A stretch of 36,264 bases of DNA from Oerskovia merdavium (lineage in GTDB: Bacteria > Actinomycetota > Actinomycetes > Actinomycetales > Cellulomonadaceae): positions 72,832-109,095 of the forward strand of contig NZ_JACSQF010000003.1 of assembly GCF_014836755.1 (NCBI RefSeq), read 5' to 3'. Position numbers and translations under genes: made by a program. Under the pieces are notes generated by a model, which saw nothing but the letters and a program-made list of their open reading frames with translations, did no database searches and was not told the origin of the DNA. Of the stretch, positions 18,445-24,937 are shown piece by piece (positions within the stretch are counted from its first letter, which is position 1; each line of letters begins with the position of its first letter).

Positions 18445-18828
18445 ATGACGACGACCCACTTCACAGGACTGCACACGGTCGCGGTCCCCGTCGACGACCA
18501 GGACGCCGCTCTCGCGTTCTACCGCGACGTCCTGGGCTTCGAGGTCCGCATGGACGGCGACCTGCAGGAGGGCTTCCGCTGGATCGAGGTCGCCCCGCCC
18601 GGCGCCGCGGTCTCGGTCGCGCTCGTCGCCGCCGGCCCGGACCAGCCCGCGGGCGTCGACACGGGGATCCGGCTCGCGACCTCGGACGCCGCAGCCGACC
18701 ACGCGACGCTCGGGGCCCACGGCGTGCGCGTCGAGGAGCTGCTGCGCTGGGACGGTGTGCCGCCCATGTTCTCGATGCGCGACCTCGACGGCAACATGCT
18801 CTACGTGACGGAGATCTCGGTCGGCTGA
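18445..18828 (+). CDS. VOC-superfamily (glyoxalase-like) protein
   Basis: A 127-residue metalloenzyme-fold protein of the vicinal oxygen chelate superfamily. It shows two beta-alpha-beta-beta-beta modules: TVAVPVDDQDAALAFYRDVL and, in the second half, TGIRLATSDAAADHATLGAHG, ending FSMRDLDGNMLYVTEI. Candidate metal ligands are His10 in GLHTVAV and the acidic residue near the C-terminus. Substrate is not predictable. The ATG at 18445 follows a good GGAGGA. It is divergent from pcrA and followed by the GNAT gene on the same strand after 160 bases that hold no clear feature apart from the GNAT -10 box. Confidence 0.9.
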   Translation: MTTTHFTGLHTVAVPVDDQDAALAFYRDVLGFEVRMDGDLQEGFRWIEVAPPGAAVSVALVAAGPDQPAGVDTGIRLATSDAAADHATLGAHGVRVEELLRWDGVPPMFSMRDLDGNMLYVTEISVG

Positions 18829-18975
18829 GCACAGGGCGGTCCCCGGCCCCCCGCAGCAGAGCGAGCGCGGGATCGGCGCCGTTCCGCGCCTGGCGAGGTT
18901 CCCGAGCCGTTCTCGGCACGCGACCACCGACCGACCACGATCAGGTCGCCCGGGCCTGCCACGTCCCGCGCCCGA

Positions 18976-18981
18976 TAGTGT
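18976..18981 (+). promoter_or_regulatory. -10 box for leaderless GNAT transcript
   Basis: TAGTGT ends eight bases before the GTG start at 18989, the spacing expected if transcription begins on the start codon. No convincing -35 box was seen. Confidence 0.4.
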
Positions 18982-18988
18982 CCGAGGC

Positions 18989-19591
18989 GTGAACGCCTTC
19001 ACCGAACCAGTGACCCTGACCGGCCGCCTCGTGCGCCTCGTCCCGCTGCGCCCGGACCACCACGACGCGCTGGTCGAGGCCGTGCGCGACGGCGAGCTGT
19101 GGAACCGCTGGTACACCTCGGTCCCGACCCCCGAGGAGATGGCGGTGTACATCCACGACAAGATCGCCGCCCGGGAGGCCGGGGCGGCGAATCCGTGGGT
19201 CGTGGTCCGCAACGCCGACGACCAGGTGCTGGGCGTCACGACGTTCCTCGGGATCGACCCGCTCAACCGCCGGGTCGAGATCGGCGCGACCTGGCAGCGG
19301 GCGGGCGCCCAGGGCACGGGCGCGAACCCCGCCGCCAAGCTCCTGCTGCTCGCGCACGCGTTCGACGACCTCGACGCGATCGCGGTCGAGTTCCGCACGC
19401 ACTTCCACAACCGGGAGTCCCGCTCCGCGATCGAGCGCCTGGGCGCCAAGCTCGACGGCGTGCTGCGCAGCCACCAGATCGGGTACGACGGCACGCTGCG
19501 CGACACCGTGGTCTACTCGGTCACTGCCGCCGAGTGGCCGACCGTGCGCGTGGGCCTCGAGTACCGGCTGCGGGCGCGGCTCGAGGCCTGA
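18989..19591 (+). CDS. GNAT-family N-acetyltransferase (RimJ/RimL-like)
   Basis: A 200-residue acetyltransferase that uses acetyl-CoA. The opening, VTLTGRLVRLVPLRPDHHDALVEAV, is typical of the RimJ/RimL group, which acetylates protein N-termini or small amines. The strand NPWVVVRNADDQVLGVTTFLGI precedes the CoA-binding region, RVEIGATWQRAGAQGTGANPAAKLLLLAHAF in two parts with the Q/R-x-x-G-x-G/A-like GAQGTGAN, and then FRTHFHNRESRSAIERLGAK, a standard GNAT motif B. Start GTG 18989 is supported by its spacing to the -10 box. The true acceptor substrate is unknown. Confidence 0.88.
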   Translation: MNAFTEPVTLTGRLVRLVPLRPDHHDALVEAVRDGELWNRWYTSVPTPEEMAVYIHDKIAAREAGAANPWVVVRNADDQVLGVTTFLGIDPLNRRVEIGATWQRAGAQGTGANPAAKLLLLAHAFDDLDAIAVEFRTHFHNRESRSAIERLGAKLDGVLRSHQIGYDGTLRDTVVYSVTAAEWPTVRVGLEYRLRARLEA

Positions 19592-19623
19592 GCCTCTGAG
19601 GGCTGACGCTAGCCTGCCGAGGA

Positions 19624-19718
19624 GCCGCCGAGAACGGGGTTGCGGTCGTCCTGCCGCTCATCGCGACCGCAACCTCGTTGTCGGCGGCCCCCACGACTCA
19701 TCGCGACCGCAACCTCGT
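19624..19718. repeat. Long palindrome with a repeated right arm between convergent genes
   Basis: A 25-bp inverted repeat with two mismatches (19624-19648 with 19664-19688, 15-base loop). A 22-base segment of the right side (19657-19678) is repeated exactly at 19697-19718, starting 40 bases later. It lies between the convergent GNAT and DUF456 genes and probably terminates both. It is built like the element at 5991-6072. Confidence 0.8.
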
Positions 19719-19744
19719 GCTCGGCACCGCGGGGCCCCGCGGAC

Positions 19745-20227
19745 TCACGTCAGCGCGAGCCCCACGCCCCACGCCGCCGTCGCGAGCAGCCCACCGAGGA
19801 GCTGGACCACGATCGTGATGCCGGTCGCCTGGAGCGCGGCGACCGTCGCCCGCCAGGCCGCCCGGCGGTCGCGACGGCGCAGCAGCTCGGCGACGAACAC
19901 CGCGAGCACGAACCCGATGAACAGCCCGACCACGGGGATCACGAAGAAGCCGACGACGCCCAGGAGCCCGCCCCAGGCGAGCGTCGACCAGGGCACGTCG
20001 GCCCGTCGCATGTGCCGTCCCGCGAGCAGGAGCTGCCCGCCCTCGGCCGCCACGACGAACGTGGCCGCGACCGCGAAGCACACCCAGGCCGTGGTGCCGC
20101 CCGTCAGGATCGCCCAGACGAGGATCGCCCCGCCCACGAGCGTGTTCCCCGGCAGCACCTGCACGACGATCCCGGCCAGCCCGACCAGGATCACCAGCCC
20201 GACGACGATCTCTCCAGCGATGCTCAC
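19745..20227 (-). CDS. DUF456 family membrane protein
   Basis: A 160-residue, strongly hydrophobic protein with about five helices. The N-terminal segment (VVGLVILVGLAGIVVQVLPG followed by NTLVGGAILVWAIL) and the Gly-rich repeat FFVIPVVGLFIGFVLAVFVAEL match the DUF456 family, in which glycine-zipper-like hydrophobic segments recur. Function is unknown. The GTG at 20227 is the only start near the family N-terminus. It lies upstream of a palindrome shared with the GNAT gene and downstream of another small membrane-protein gene on the same strand, 189 bases away, with a terminator between. Confidence 0.85.
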   Translation of the reverse strand: MSIAGEIVVGLVILVGLAGIVVQVLPGNTLVGGAILVWAILTGGTTAWVCFAVAATFVVAAEGGQLLLAGRHMRRADVPWSTLAWGGLLGVVGFFVIPVVGLFIGFVLAVFVAELLRRRDRRAAWRATVAALQATGITIVVQLLGGLLATAAWGVGLALT

Positions 20228-20348
20228 GGGGCCAACCCTCGCACGTCGGTGACCGCGCGCTGCGCCCGGGCACCGGTCTCCTCGAGACTCTCACGCCGGC
20301 AACCGCCGCCCGCAGCCGTCGACGGTGAAGACGCACCAGGACGACGAA

Positions 20349-20377
20349 GGCCCCCGACGGTCGAACCGCCGGAGGCC
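20349..20377 (-). terminator. Hairpin terminator after the small membrane-protein gene
   Basis: A 13-bp inverted repeat with two mismatches (20349-20361 with 20365-20377) and a 3-base loop, 39 bases past the stop codon at 20416. Confidence 0.7.
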
Positions 20378-20415
20378 CTGGTCTCGTGCCGGCGCGCTGC
20401 GCGCACCGGAACCCG

Positions 20416-20766
20416 TCAGACGAAGACGGCCACGATGATGTTGACGAGCGTGAGGCCGCCGATCGAGTGCTTGAGCGCGGGCGAGATCTTGTCCCCCTGG
20501 CGCACGCCGACGAACGCGAGGACGGCGATGATCACGGCGATGACCAGCTTGATGCCGATCTTGACCATGCTCGGCCCGCCGTCGTCCCACATGCCGCTCA
20601 TCTCGGCGACGCCGACCATGAGGATGCCCGCGACGGCAGCCGTCGCAGCACCGTGGAAGACGCCCTTGTTGAGCGCCGCGGACTTGAGCGACACGAAGTA
20701 GCCGCCGAGGACGATGGCCCAGCCGACGAAGTGCAGGACCGCGAACACGTTGTAGACGATTTCCAT
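20416..20766 (-). CDS. Small four-helix membrane protein
   Basis: A 116-residue integral membrane protein with about four hydrophobic helices: IVYNVFAVLHFVGWAIVLGG, a second around HGAATAAVAGILMVGVAEM, then KIGIKLVIAVIIAVLAFVGV and GGLTLVNIIVAVFV. A His in the first helix and Lys/Asp loops are present, but no catalytic motif. The family is not recognised; small actinobacterial proteins of this shape are annotated only as integral membrane proteins. The ATG at 20766 is preferred over an ATG at 20775 because a promoter puts the transcription start on it (leaderless). Confidence 0.75.
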   Translation of the reverse strand: MEIVYNVFAVLHFVGWAIVLGGYFVSLKSAALNKGVFHGAATAAVAGILMVGVAEMSGMWDDGGPSMVKIGIKLVIAVIIAVLAFVGVRQGDKISPALKHSIGGLTLVNIIVAVFV

Positions 20767-20773
20767 GGGCCCC

Positions 20774-20802
20774 ATCCTAGTTTGCTGACGCGACTGTCGG
20801 AA
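20774..20802 (-). promoter_or_regulatory. Promoter of the small membrane-protein gene
   Basis: On the minus strand TTCCGA (20797-20802) and TAGGAT (20774-20779) are separated by 17 bp. Transcription would begin at about 20766, exactly on the ATG, giving a leaderless message. Confidence 0.5.
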
Positions 20803-20928
20803 AAACTCCGCGTGTCGCCGCGCGGCGGGGACAGCCGACGAGACGTCTGGAGCCGCAGCGGCGAGGCCGAAGTCTGAGACACCCATCCACCATGCGGACA
20901 GGGGCTACCCATACGGTCGCGGCCTCTG

Positions 20929-20934
20929 TAGCGT
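20929..20934 (+). promoter_or_regulatory. -10 box of the cys operon leader
   Basis: TAGCGT ends eight bases before the ATG at 20942, so transcription should begin on that ATG. The -35 region is not consensus, which would fit activator-dependent expression. Confidence 0.5.
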
Positions 20935-20941
20935 TCCCGCC

Positions 20942-21028
20942 ATGACCACGGCAGCGCACCTCCTCCTCGTGACGACGCGTCACGAGTCGACGGCGTGCGC
21001 CCGCAACAGCTTCTGCTGTTGTTGTTGA
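20942..21028 (+). CDS. Cysteine-rich leader peptide of the sulfur operon
   Basis: A 28-codon open reading frame, far too short for routine gene calling. It begins MTTAAHLLLVTTRHES and ends with four consecutive Cys codons (TGC TGT TGT TGT, residues 25-28) directly before TGA; a fifth Cys is residue 19. The LLLVT-RH segment resembles short actinobacterial leader peptides found before sulfur genes, and a run of Cys codons is the hallmark of cysteine-responsive leaderless leaders described in mycobacteria. The ATG lies at the predicted transcription start. Scarce cysteinyl-tRNA would stall ribosomes at the end of the frame and change the folding of 21029-21174. Three of the four Cys codons in the run are TGT, the codon this GC-rich genome should use least, which could strengthen stalling. 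It lies 146 bases upstream of cysI. Confidence 0.85.
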   Translation: MTTAAHLLLVTTRHESTACARNSFCCCC

Positions 21029-21174
21029 CCCGCGCCTGACTCAGCCCGAGCCGTCCTCGCCGACAGCTCGCCATCTTTCTGAGCCGAGGGCGCGCGTGGT
21101 CGGCCCTCAGCCACTCCCCTCGTCGCGCTGAGACCTCTGGCCCCGTGTGCCCATGTCCCCCCATGAGGAGCACG
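21029..21174 (+). promoter_or_regulatory. Candidate attenuator between leader peptide and cysI
   Basis: Four short complementary segments alternate: CTCAG at 21040-21044, CTGAG at 21079-21083, CTCAG at 21106-21110 and CTGAG at 21128-21132. Segment 2 with segment 3 gives the best stem (21083-21091 with 21103-21111, 8 of 9 pairs, 11-base loop). Segments 3 and 4 form a competing 6-bp stem (21106-21111 with 21127-21132). This is a trp-like 1/2/3/4 arrangement. The terminator form would lack a U tract. The cysI ribosome site GAGGAG (21165-21170) is also complementary to CTCCTC inside the leader frame. Confidence 0.55.
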
Positions 21175-22998
21175 ATGACGCCGCCGCACACCACCACCGA
21201 GGCGACCCCGGTCGCCGACCGGTCGGCCGGCAGCAGCCCCGCCACCCCGGCAGAGGCCACCGTCGGCACGACCGCCGCGACCACCCCGCAGACGCCCGAC
21301 GGCGCCGCTCCCGCCGCGCGTCCGGCCCGCCCGGCGCGGGTCGCCCGCCCCAACGGCCAGTGGGCCGTCGACGGCAAGGAACCGCTCAACGGCAACGAGA
21401 AGTGGAAGCAGGAGGACGGCGGGCTCTCGGTGCGCCAGCGCATCGAGGACGTCTACTCGCGCGAGGGCTTCGACTCGATCTCGGGCGACGACCTGCACGG
21501 CCGCTTCCGCTGGTGGGGCCTGTACACGCAGCGCAAGCCCGGGATCGACGGCGGGCGCACGGCCCAGCTCGAGCCGCACGAGCTCGAGGACAAGTACTTC
21601 ATGCTCCGCGTGCGCATCGACGGCGGCGCGGTGAGCACCGAGCAGCTCCGGGTCATCGCGGACATCTCCCGGGACTTCGGACGCGACAGCGCCGACATCA
21701 CCGACCGCCAGAACATCCAGCTCCACTGGGTCGAGGTCGAGAACGTCCCGGAGATCTGGCGCCGGCTCGAGTCCGTCGGCCTGCAGACCACCGAGGCCTG
21801 CGGCGACGTCCCGCGCGTCGTGCTCGGCAGCCCCGTGGCCGGGATCGCGGCCGACGAGCTGATCGACCCCGCCCGCGTCATCAAGGAGATCACCGACAAG
21901 TACATCGGCGTCCCCGAGCTCGCGAACCTCCCCCGCAAGTTCAAGACCGCCGTCACGGGTCACCCGTCCCAGGACGTCGTCCACGAGATCAACGACGTCG
22001 GGTTCGTCGCGCTCGAGCACCCCGAGCTGGGCGTCGGGTTCGACCTGTGGGTCGGCGGCGGCCTGTCGGCGAACCCCCGCCTGGGCGAGCGCCTCGGTGC
22101 CTTCGTGACCGAGGAGCAGGTCGCCGACGTGTGGCACGGAGTGGTCCAGATCTTCCGCGACTACGGGTACCGCCGGCTGCGCAACAAGGCGCGCCTGAAG
22201 TTCCTGCTCGCGGACTGGGGGCCCACGAAGTTCCGCGAGGTCCTCGAGACCGAGTACCTGGGCTACGCGCTGCCCGACGGCCCGCCCGCCCCGCAGCCCA
22301 CCCAGCCGGGCGACCACGTCGGCGTGCACAAGCAGAAGGACGGCCTCAACTACATCGGCGCGGCCCCCTACGTGGGGCGGGTCTCGGGGAGCATCCTCGC
22401 GGCCGTCGCGGACCTCGCCGAGTCGGCCGGCTCGCAGCGCGTGCGGTTCACGCCGCACCAGAAGCTGCTCGTGCTCGACGTCCCCGACGAGCACCTCGAG
22501 CGCGTCGTCTCGGGTCTCAAGGAGCAGGGCCTCGACGCCGACCCGAGCCCCTTCCGCCGCAGCACCATCGCGTGCACGGGCATCGAGTACTGCAAGCTCG
22601 CGATCGTCGAGACCAAGGCCTCGGCGAGCCGCGCGATCGACGACCTCGAGAAGCGCCTGGGCGACCTGTCCGCGATGAAGCCGCTCTCGCTGCACATCAA
22701 CGGCTGCCCCAACTCGTGCGCCCGCATCCAGACCGCGGACATCGGTCTCAAGGGTCAGCTCGTGCTGGACGACGAGGGCAACCAGGTCCCCGGCTTCCAG
22801 GTGCACCTCGGTGGCGGGCTCGCCTCGGACGACCGCGCCGAGGCGGGCATGGGCCGCACGGTCCGTGGCCTCAAGGTCACCAACGACGACCTGCCCGAGT
22901 ACGTCGAGCGCGTCGTGCGCCAGTTCGAGAAGGAGAAGGACGGCACCGAGACCTTCGCCCAGTGGGCGCACCGCGCGGACGAGGAGTCGCTGCGATGA
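21175..22998 (+). CDS. cysI: Assimilatory sulfite reductase (siroheme, [4Fe-4S])
   Basis: Reduces sulfite to sulfide with six electrons, in the cytoplasm. The 607-residue product has the two-fold nitrite/sulfite reductase architecture: a ferredoxin-like half-domain (YFMLRVRIDGGAVSTEQLR, then GRDSADITDRQNIQLHWVE) and the siroheme/cluster domain. Cys467 and Cys473 (CTGIEYC) with Cys511 and Cys515 (NGCPNSC) bind the [4Fe-4S] cluster bridged to siroheme. The absence of a flavoprotein gene (cysJ) nearby and the overall type suggest ferredoxin as electron donor, as in actinobacterial SirA/NirA enzymes. The first ~60 residues are a low-complexity Ala/Pro/Thr extension that includes one copy of the dispersed GCCCGACGGCGC element. 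Start ATG 21175 is fixed by AGGAG five bases upstream. It is the first structural gene of the sulfur operon, under the Cys leader. Confidence 0.95.
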   Translation: MTPPHTTTEATPVADRSAGSSPATPAEATVGTTAATTPQTPDGAAPAARPARPARVARPNGQWAVDGKEPLNGNEKWKQEDGGLSVRQRIEDVYSREGFDSISGDDLHGRFRWWGLYTQRKPGIDGGRTAQLEPHELEDKYFMLRVRIDGGAVSTEQLRVIADISRDFGRDSADITDRQNIQLHWVEVENVPEIWRRLESVGLQTTEACGDVPRVVLGSPVAGIAADELIDPARVIKEITDKYIGVPELANLPRKFKTAVTGHPSQDVVHEINDVGFVALEHPELGVGFDLWVGGGLSANPRLGERLGAFVTEEQVADVWHGVVQIFRDYGYRRLRNKARLKFLLADWGPTKFREVLETEYLGYALPDGPPAPQPTQPGDHVGVHKQKDGLNYIGAAPYVGRVSGSILAAVADLAESAGSQRVRFTPHQKLLVLDVPDEHLERVVSGLKEQGLDADPSPFRRSTIACTGIEYCKLAIVETKASASRAIDDLEKRLGDLSAMKPLSLHINGCPNSCARIQTADIGLKGQLVLDDEGNQVPGFQVHLGGGLASDDRAEAGMGRTVRGLKVTNDDLPEYVERVVRQFEKEKDGTETFAQWAHRADEESLR

Positions 22999-23900
22999 GC
23001 GGGACGACCACCGCGCCGGGTGACGCGCTCGACGCTGCGGGCGCGGCGCCGTCGGGCACGCCGCTCGCCACGACCGGCAACGACCCGCTCGCCGCGCTGC
23101 GCGCCGCCGCCAAGGCGCGCACCGAGGCGCGCGCCACGTCCAAGGCCGCGCACGCGGCCCGCCGGGCGCGGGACGCCCGCCCCAAGCGGTCGGCCGACGA
23201 GCTGCGCGCGATCGTCGAGCGCGGTCAGGCCGAGCTGCACGGCTCAGGGCTGGGCGCCGCTGATGAAGCGACCGCCGAGCAGGTCGTCGCGTGGGCCGTG
23301 CGCGAGTTCAGCGGCTCGATCGCCGTCGCGTGCTCCATGGCCGACGCGGTCCTCCCGCACGTCGTCGCGCAGCAGGCACCGTGGGTCGACGTCCTGTTCC
23401 TCGAGACCGGATACCACTTCCCCGAGACCACGGGGACGCGCGACGCCGTCGAGCAGCAGATGGAGGTCACGATCGTCGACGTCCTGCCCCGGCTCACGGT
23501 CGCCCAGCAGGACGAGGCGCACGGCAAGGACCTCTGGTCGCGCGACCCCGCAGCGTGCTGCGCGATGCGCAAGGTCGAACCGTTGACACGCACGCTCGGC
23601 GAGTACGAGGTCTGGGTCACGGGCGTGCGTCGCGACGAGGCACCGACCCGCACCAGCACCCCGCTCGTGACCTGGGACGAGAAGAACGGGCTGGTCAAGA
23701 TCAACCCGCTCGCCGCGTGGTCGTTCGACGACCTGCTCGGCTACGCGGCCCAGCACCAGGTCGTCCTCAACCCGCTCCTCAACGACGGGTACCCCTCGAT
23801 CGGCTGCGCGCCCTGCACGCGGCGGGTCGCCCCCGGCGAGGACCCGCGCGCGGGCCGCTGGTCTGGGCTCGACAAGACCGAGTGCGGGCTCCACGTATGA
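22995..23900 (+). CDS. cysH: APS reductase (adenylyl-sulfate reductase, thioredoxin-type)
   Basis: Reduces adenosine 5'-phosphosulfate to sulfite and AMP. The 301-residue protein carries both cysteine pairs (Cys188-Cys189 in AACCAMRKVEPL and Cys271-Cys274 in GCAPCTRR) that bind a [4Fe-4S] cluster, marking it as an APS rather than a PAPS reductase; this fits the lack of a cysC kinase. The PP-loop-type fold shows VACSMADAVLPHVV, DVLFLETGYHFPETTGTRD and WVTGVRRDEAPTR. The C-terminal Cys in KTECGLHV is the catalytic one. The first ~75 residues are an Ala/Arg-rich extension not needed by the family. Its ATG overlaps the cysI stop by four bases, so translation is coupled. Confidence 0.95.
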   Translation: MSGTTTAPGDALDAAGAAPSGTPLATTGNDPLAALRAAAKARTEARATSKAAHAARRARDARPKRSADELRAIVERGQAELHGSGLGAADEATAEQVVAWAVREFSGSIAVACSMADAVLPHVVAQQAPWVDVLFLETGYHFPETTGTRDAVEQQMEVTIVDVLPRLTVAQQDEAHGKDLWSRDPAACCAMRKVEPLTRTLGEYEVWVTGVRRDEAPTRTSTPLVTWDEKNGLVKINPLAAWSFDDLLGYAAQHQVVLNPLLNDGYPSIGCAPCTRRVAPGEDPRAGRWSGLDKTECGLHV

Positions 23901-24937
23901 GCGCGCCCACCGCGACCACGGCGACGTCCTCGCCGACCGCACCGACCACCGCGACCGCACCCCCCACGCACACCGACGAGAAGAGCGACGCCGTGACCGC
24001 CCCAGTGGCTTCCCCTGCGGATACCGCCCAGACCTACCGCCTGACCCAGCTCGAGTCCCTCGAGTCCGAGGCCATCCACATCATCCGCGAGGTCGTCGCG
24101 GAGTTCGAGCGCCCCGTGCTGCTCTTCAGCGGTGGCAAGGACTCGGTCGTCATGCTGCACCTGGCGACCAAGGCGTTCTGGCCCGCCCCCGTGCCGTTCC
24201 CGCTGCTGCACGTCGACACGGGCCACAACTTCCCCGAGGTCCTCGCCTACCGAGACACGACGGTCGCCCGCCTCGGCGCCCGCCTCGAGGTCGCGAGCGT
24301 CCAGGACTACCTCGACGACGGTCGCCTGCTCGAACGTGCCGACGGCACGCGCAACCCCCTCCAGACCCAGCCCCTGCTCGACGCCATCACAGGGCACAAG
24401 TTCGACGCCGTGTTCGGCGGCGGCCGCCGCGACGAGGAGAAGGCGCGCGCCAAGGAGCGCGTCATCTCGCTGCGCGACGAGTTCGGGCAGTGGGACCCGC
24501 GCAACCAGCGCCCCGAGCTGTGGAACCTGTACAACGGCCGTCACCGCCCGGGCGAGCACGTCCGCGCGTTCCCCCTGAGCAACTGGACCGAGCTCGACAT
24601 CTGGCGCTACATCGCCGCCGAGAAGATCGACCTGCCCAGCCTGTACTACGCGCACGAGCGCGAGGTCTTCGAGCGCGACGGCATGCTGCTCGCCGTCGGG
24701 CCGTACTCCCAGCCGCGCACCGACGCCGAGGCCTCGAACGTGCGCACCGAGACCGTGCGCTACCGGACGGTGGGCGACATGTCCTGCACGGGCGCGGTCG
24801 AGTCCGACTCCTACACGGTCGACGACGTCATCACCGAGGTCGCAGCGACCCGCATCACCGAGCGCGGCGCCACGCGCGCCGACGACCGCATCTCCGAAGC
24901 CGCCATGGAAGACCGCAAGAAGGAGGGGTACTTCTAG
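23897..24937 (+). CDS. cysD: Sulfate adenylyltransferase, subunit 2
   Basis: The catalytic, PP-loop subunit of ATP sulfurylase; it forms APS from sulfate and ATP together with CysN. The 346-residue protein begins with a ~45-residue Thr/Ala/Pro-rich extension (about 300 is usual). The core starts at LTQLESLESEAIHIIREV, with the PP-loop LFSGGKDSVVML near residues 76-87, and continues with HVDTGHNFPEVLAYRD and FGGGRRDEEKARAKER. The C-terminal GRHRPGEHVRAFPLSNWTE, YYAHEREVF and DRISEAAMEDRKKEGYF are all highly conserved. The ATG overlaps the cysH stop by four bases. Confidence 0.96.
   Translation: MSAPTATTATSSPTAPTTATAPPTHTDEKSDAVTAPVASPADTAQTYRLTQLESLESEAIHIIREVVAEFERPVLLFSGGKDSVVMLHLATKAFWPAPVPFPLLHVDTGHNFPEVLAYRDTTVARLGARLEVASVQDYLDDGRLLERADGTRNPLQTQPLLDAITGHKFDAVFGGGRRDEEKARAKERVISLRDEFGQWDPRNQRPELWNLYNGRHRPGEHVRAFPLSNWTELDIWRYIAAEKIDLPSLYYAHEREVFERDGMLLAVGPYSQPRTDAEASNVRTETVRYRTVGDMSCTGAVESDSYTVDDVITEVAATRITERGATRADDRISEAAMEDRKKEGYF

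Noticed and set aside
21147-23900. An apparent 917-residue protein joining a leading region to APS reductase
   Set aside because: The first 616 codons are an out-of-frame shadow of cysI; the real protein starts at the ATG at 22995, which overlaps the cysI stop.
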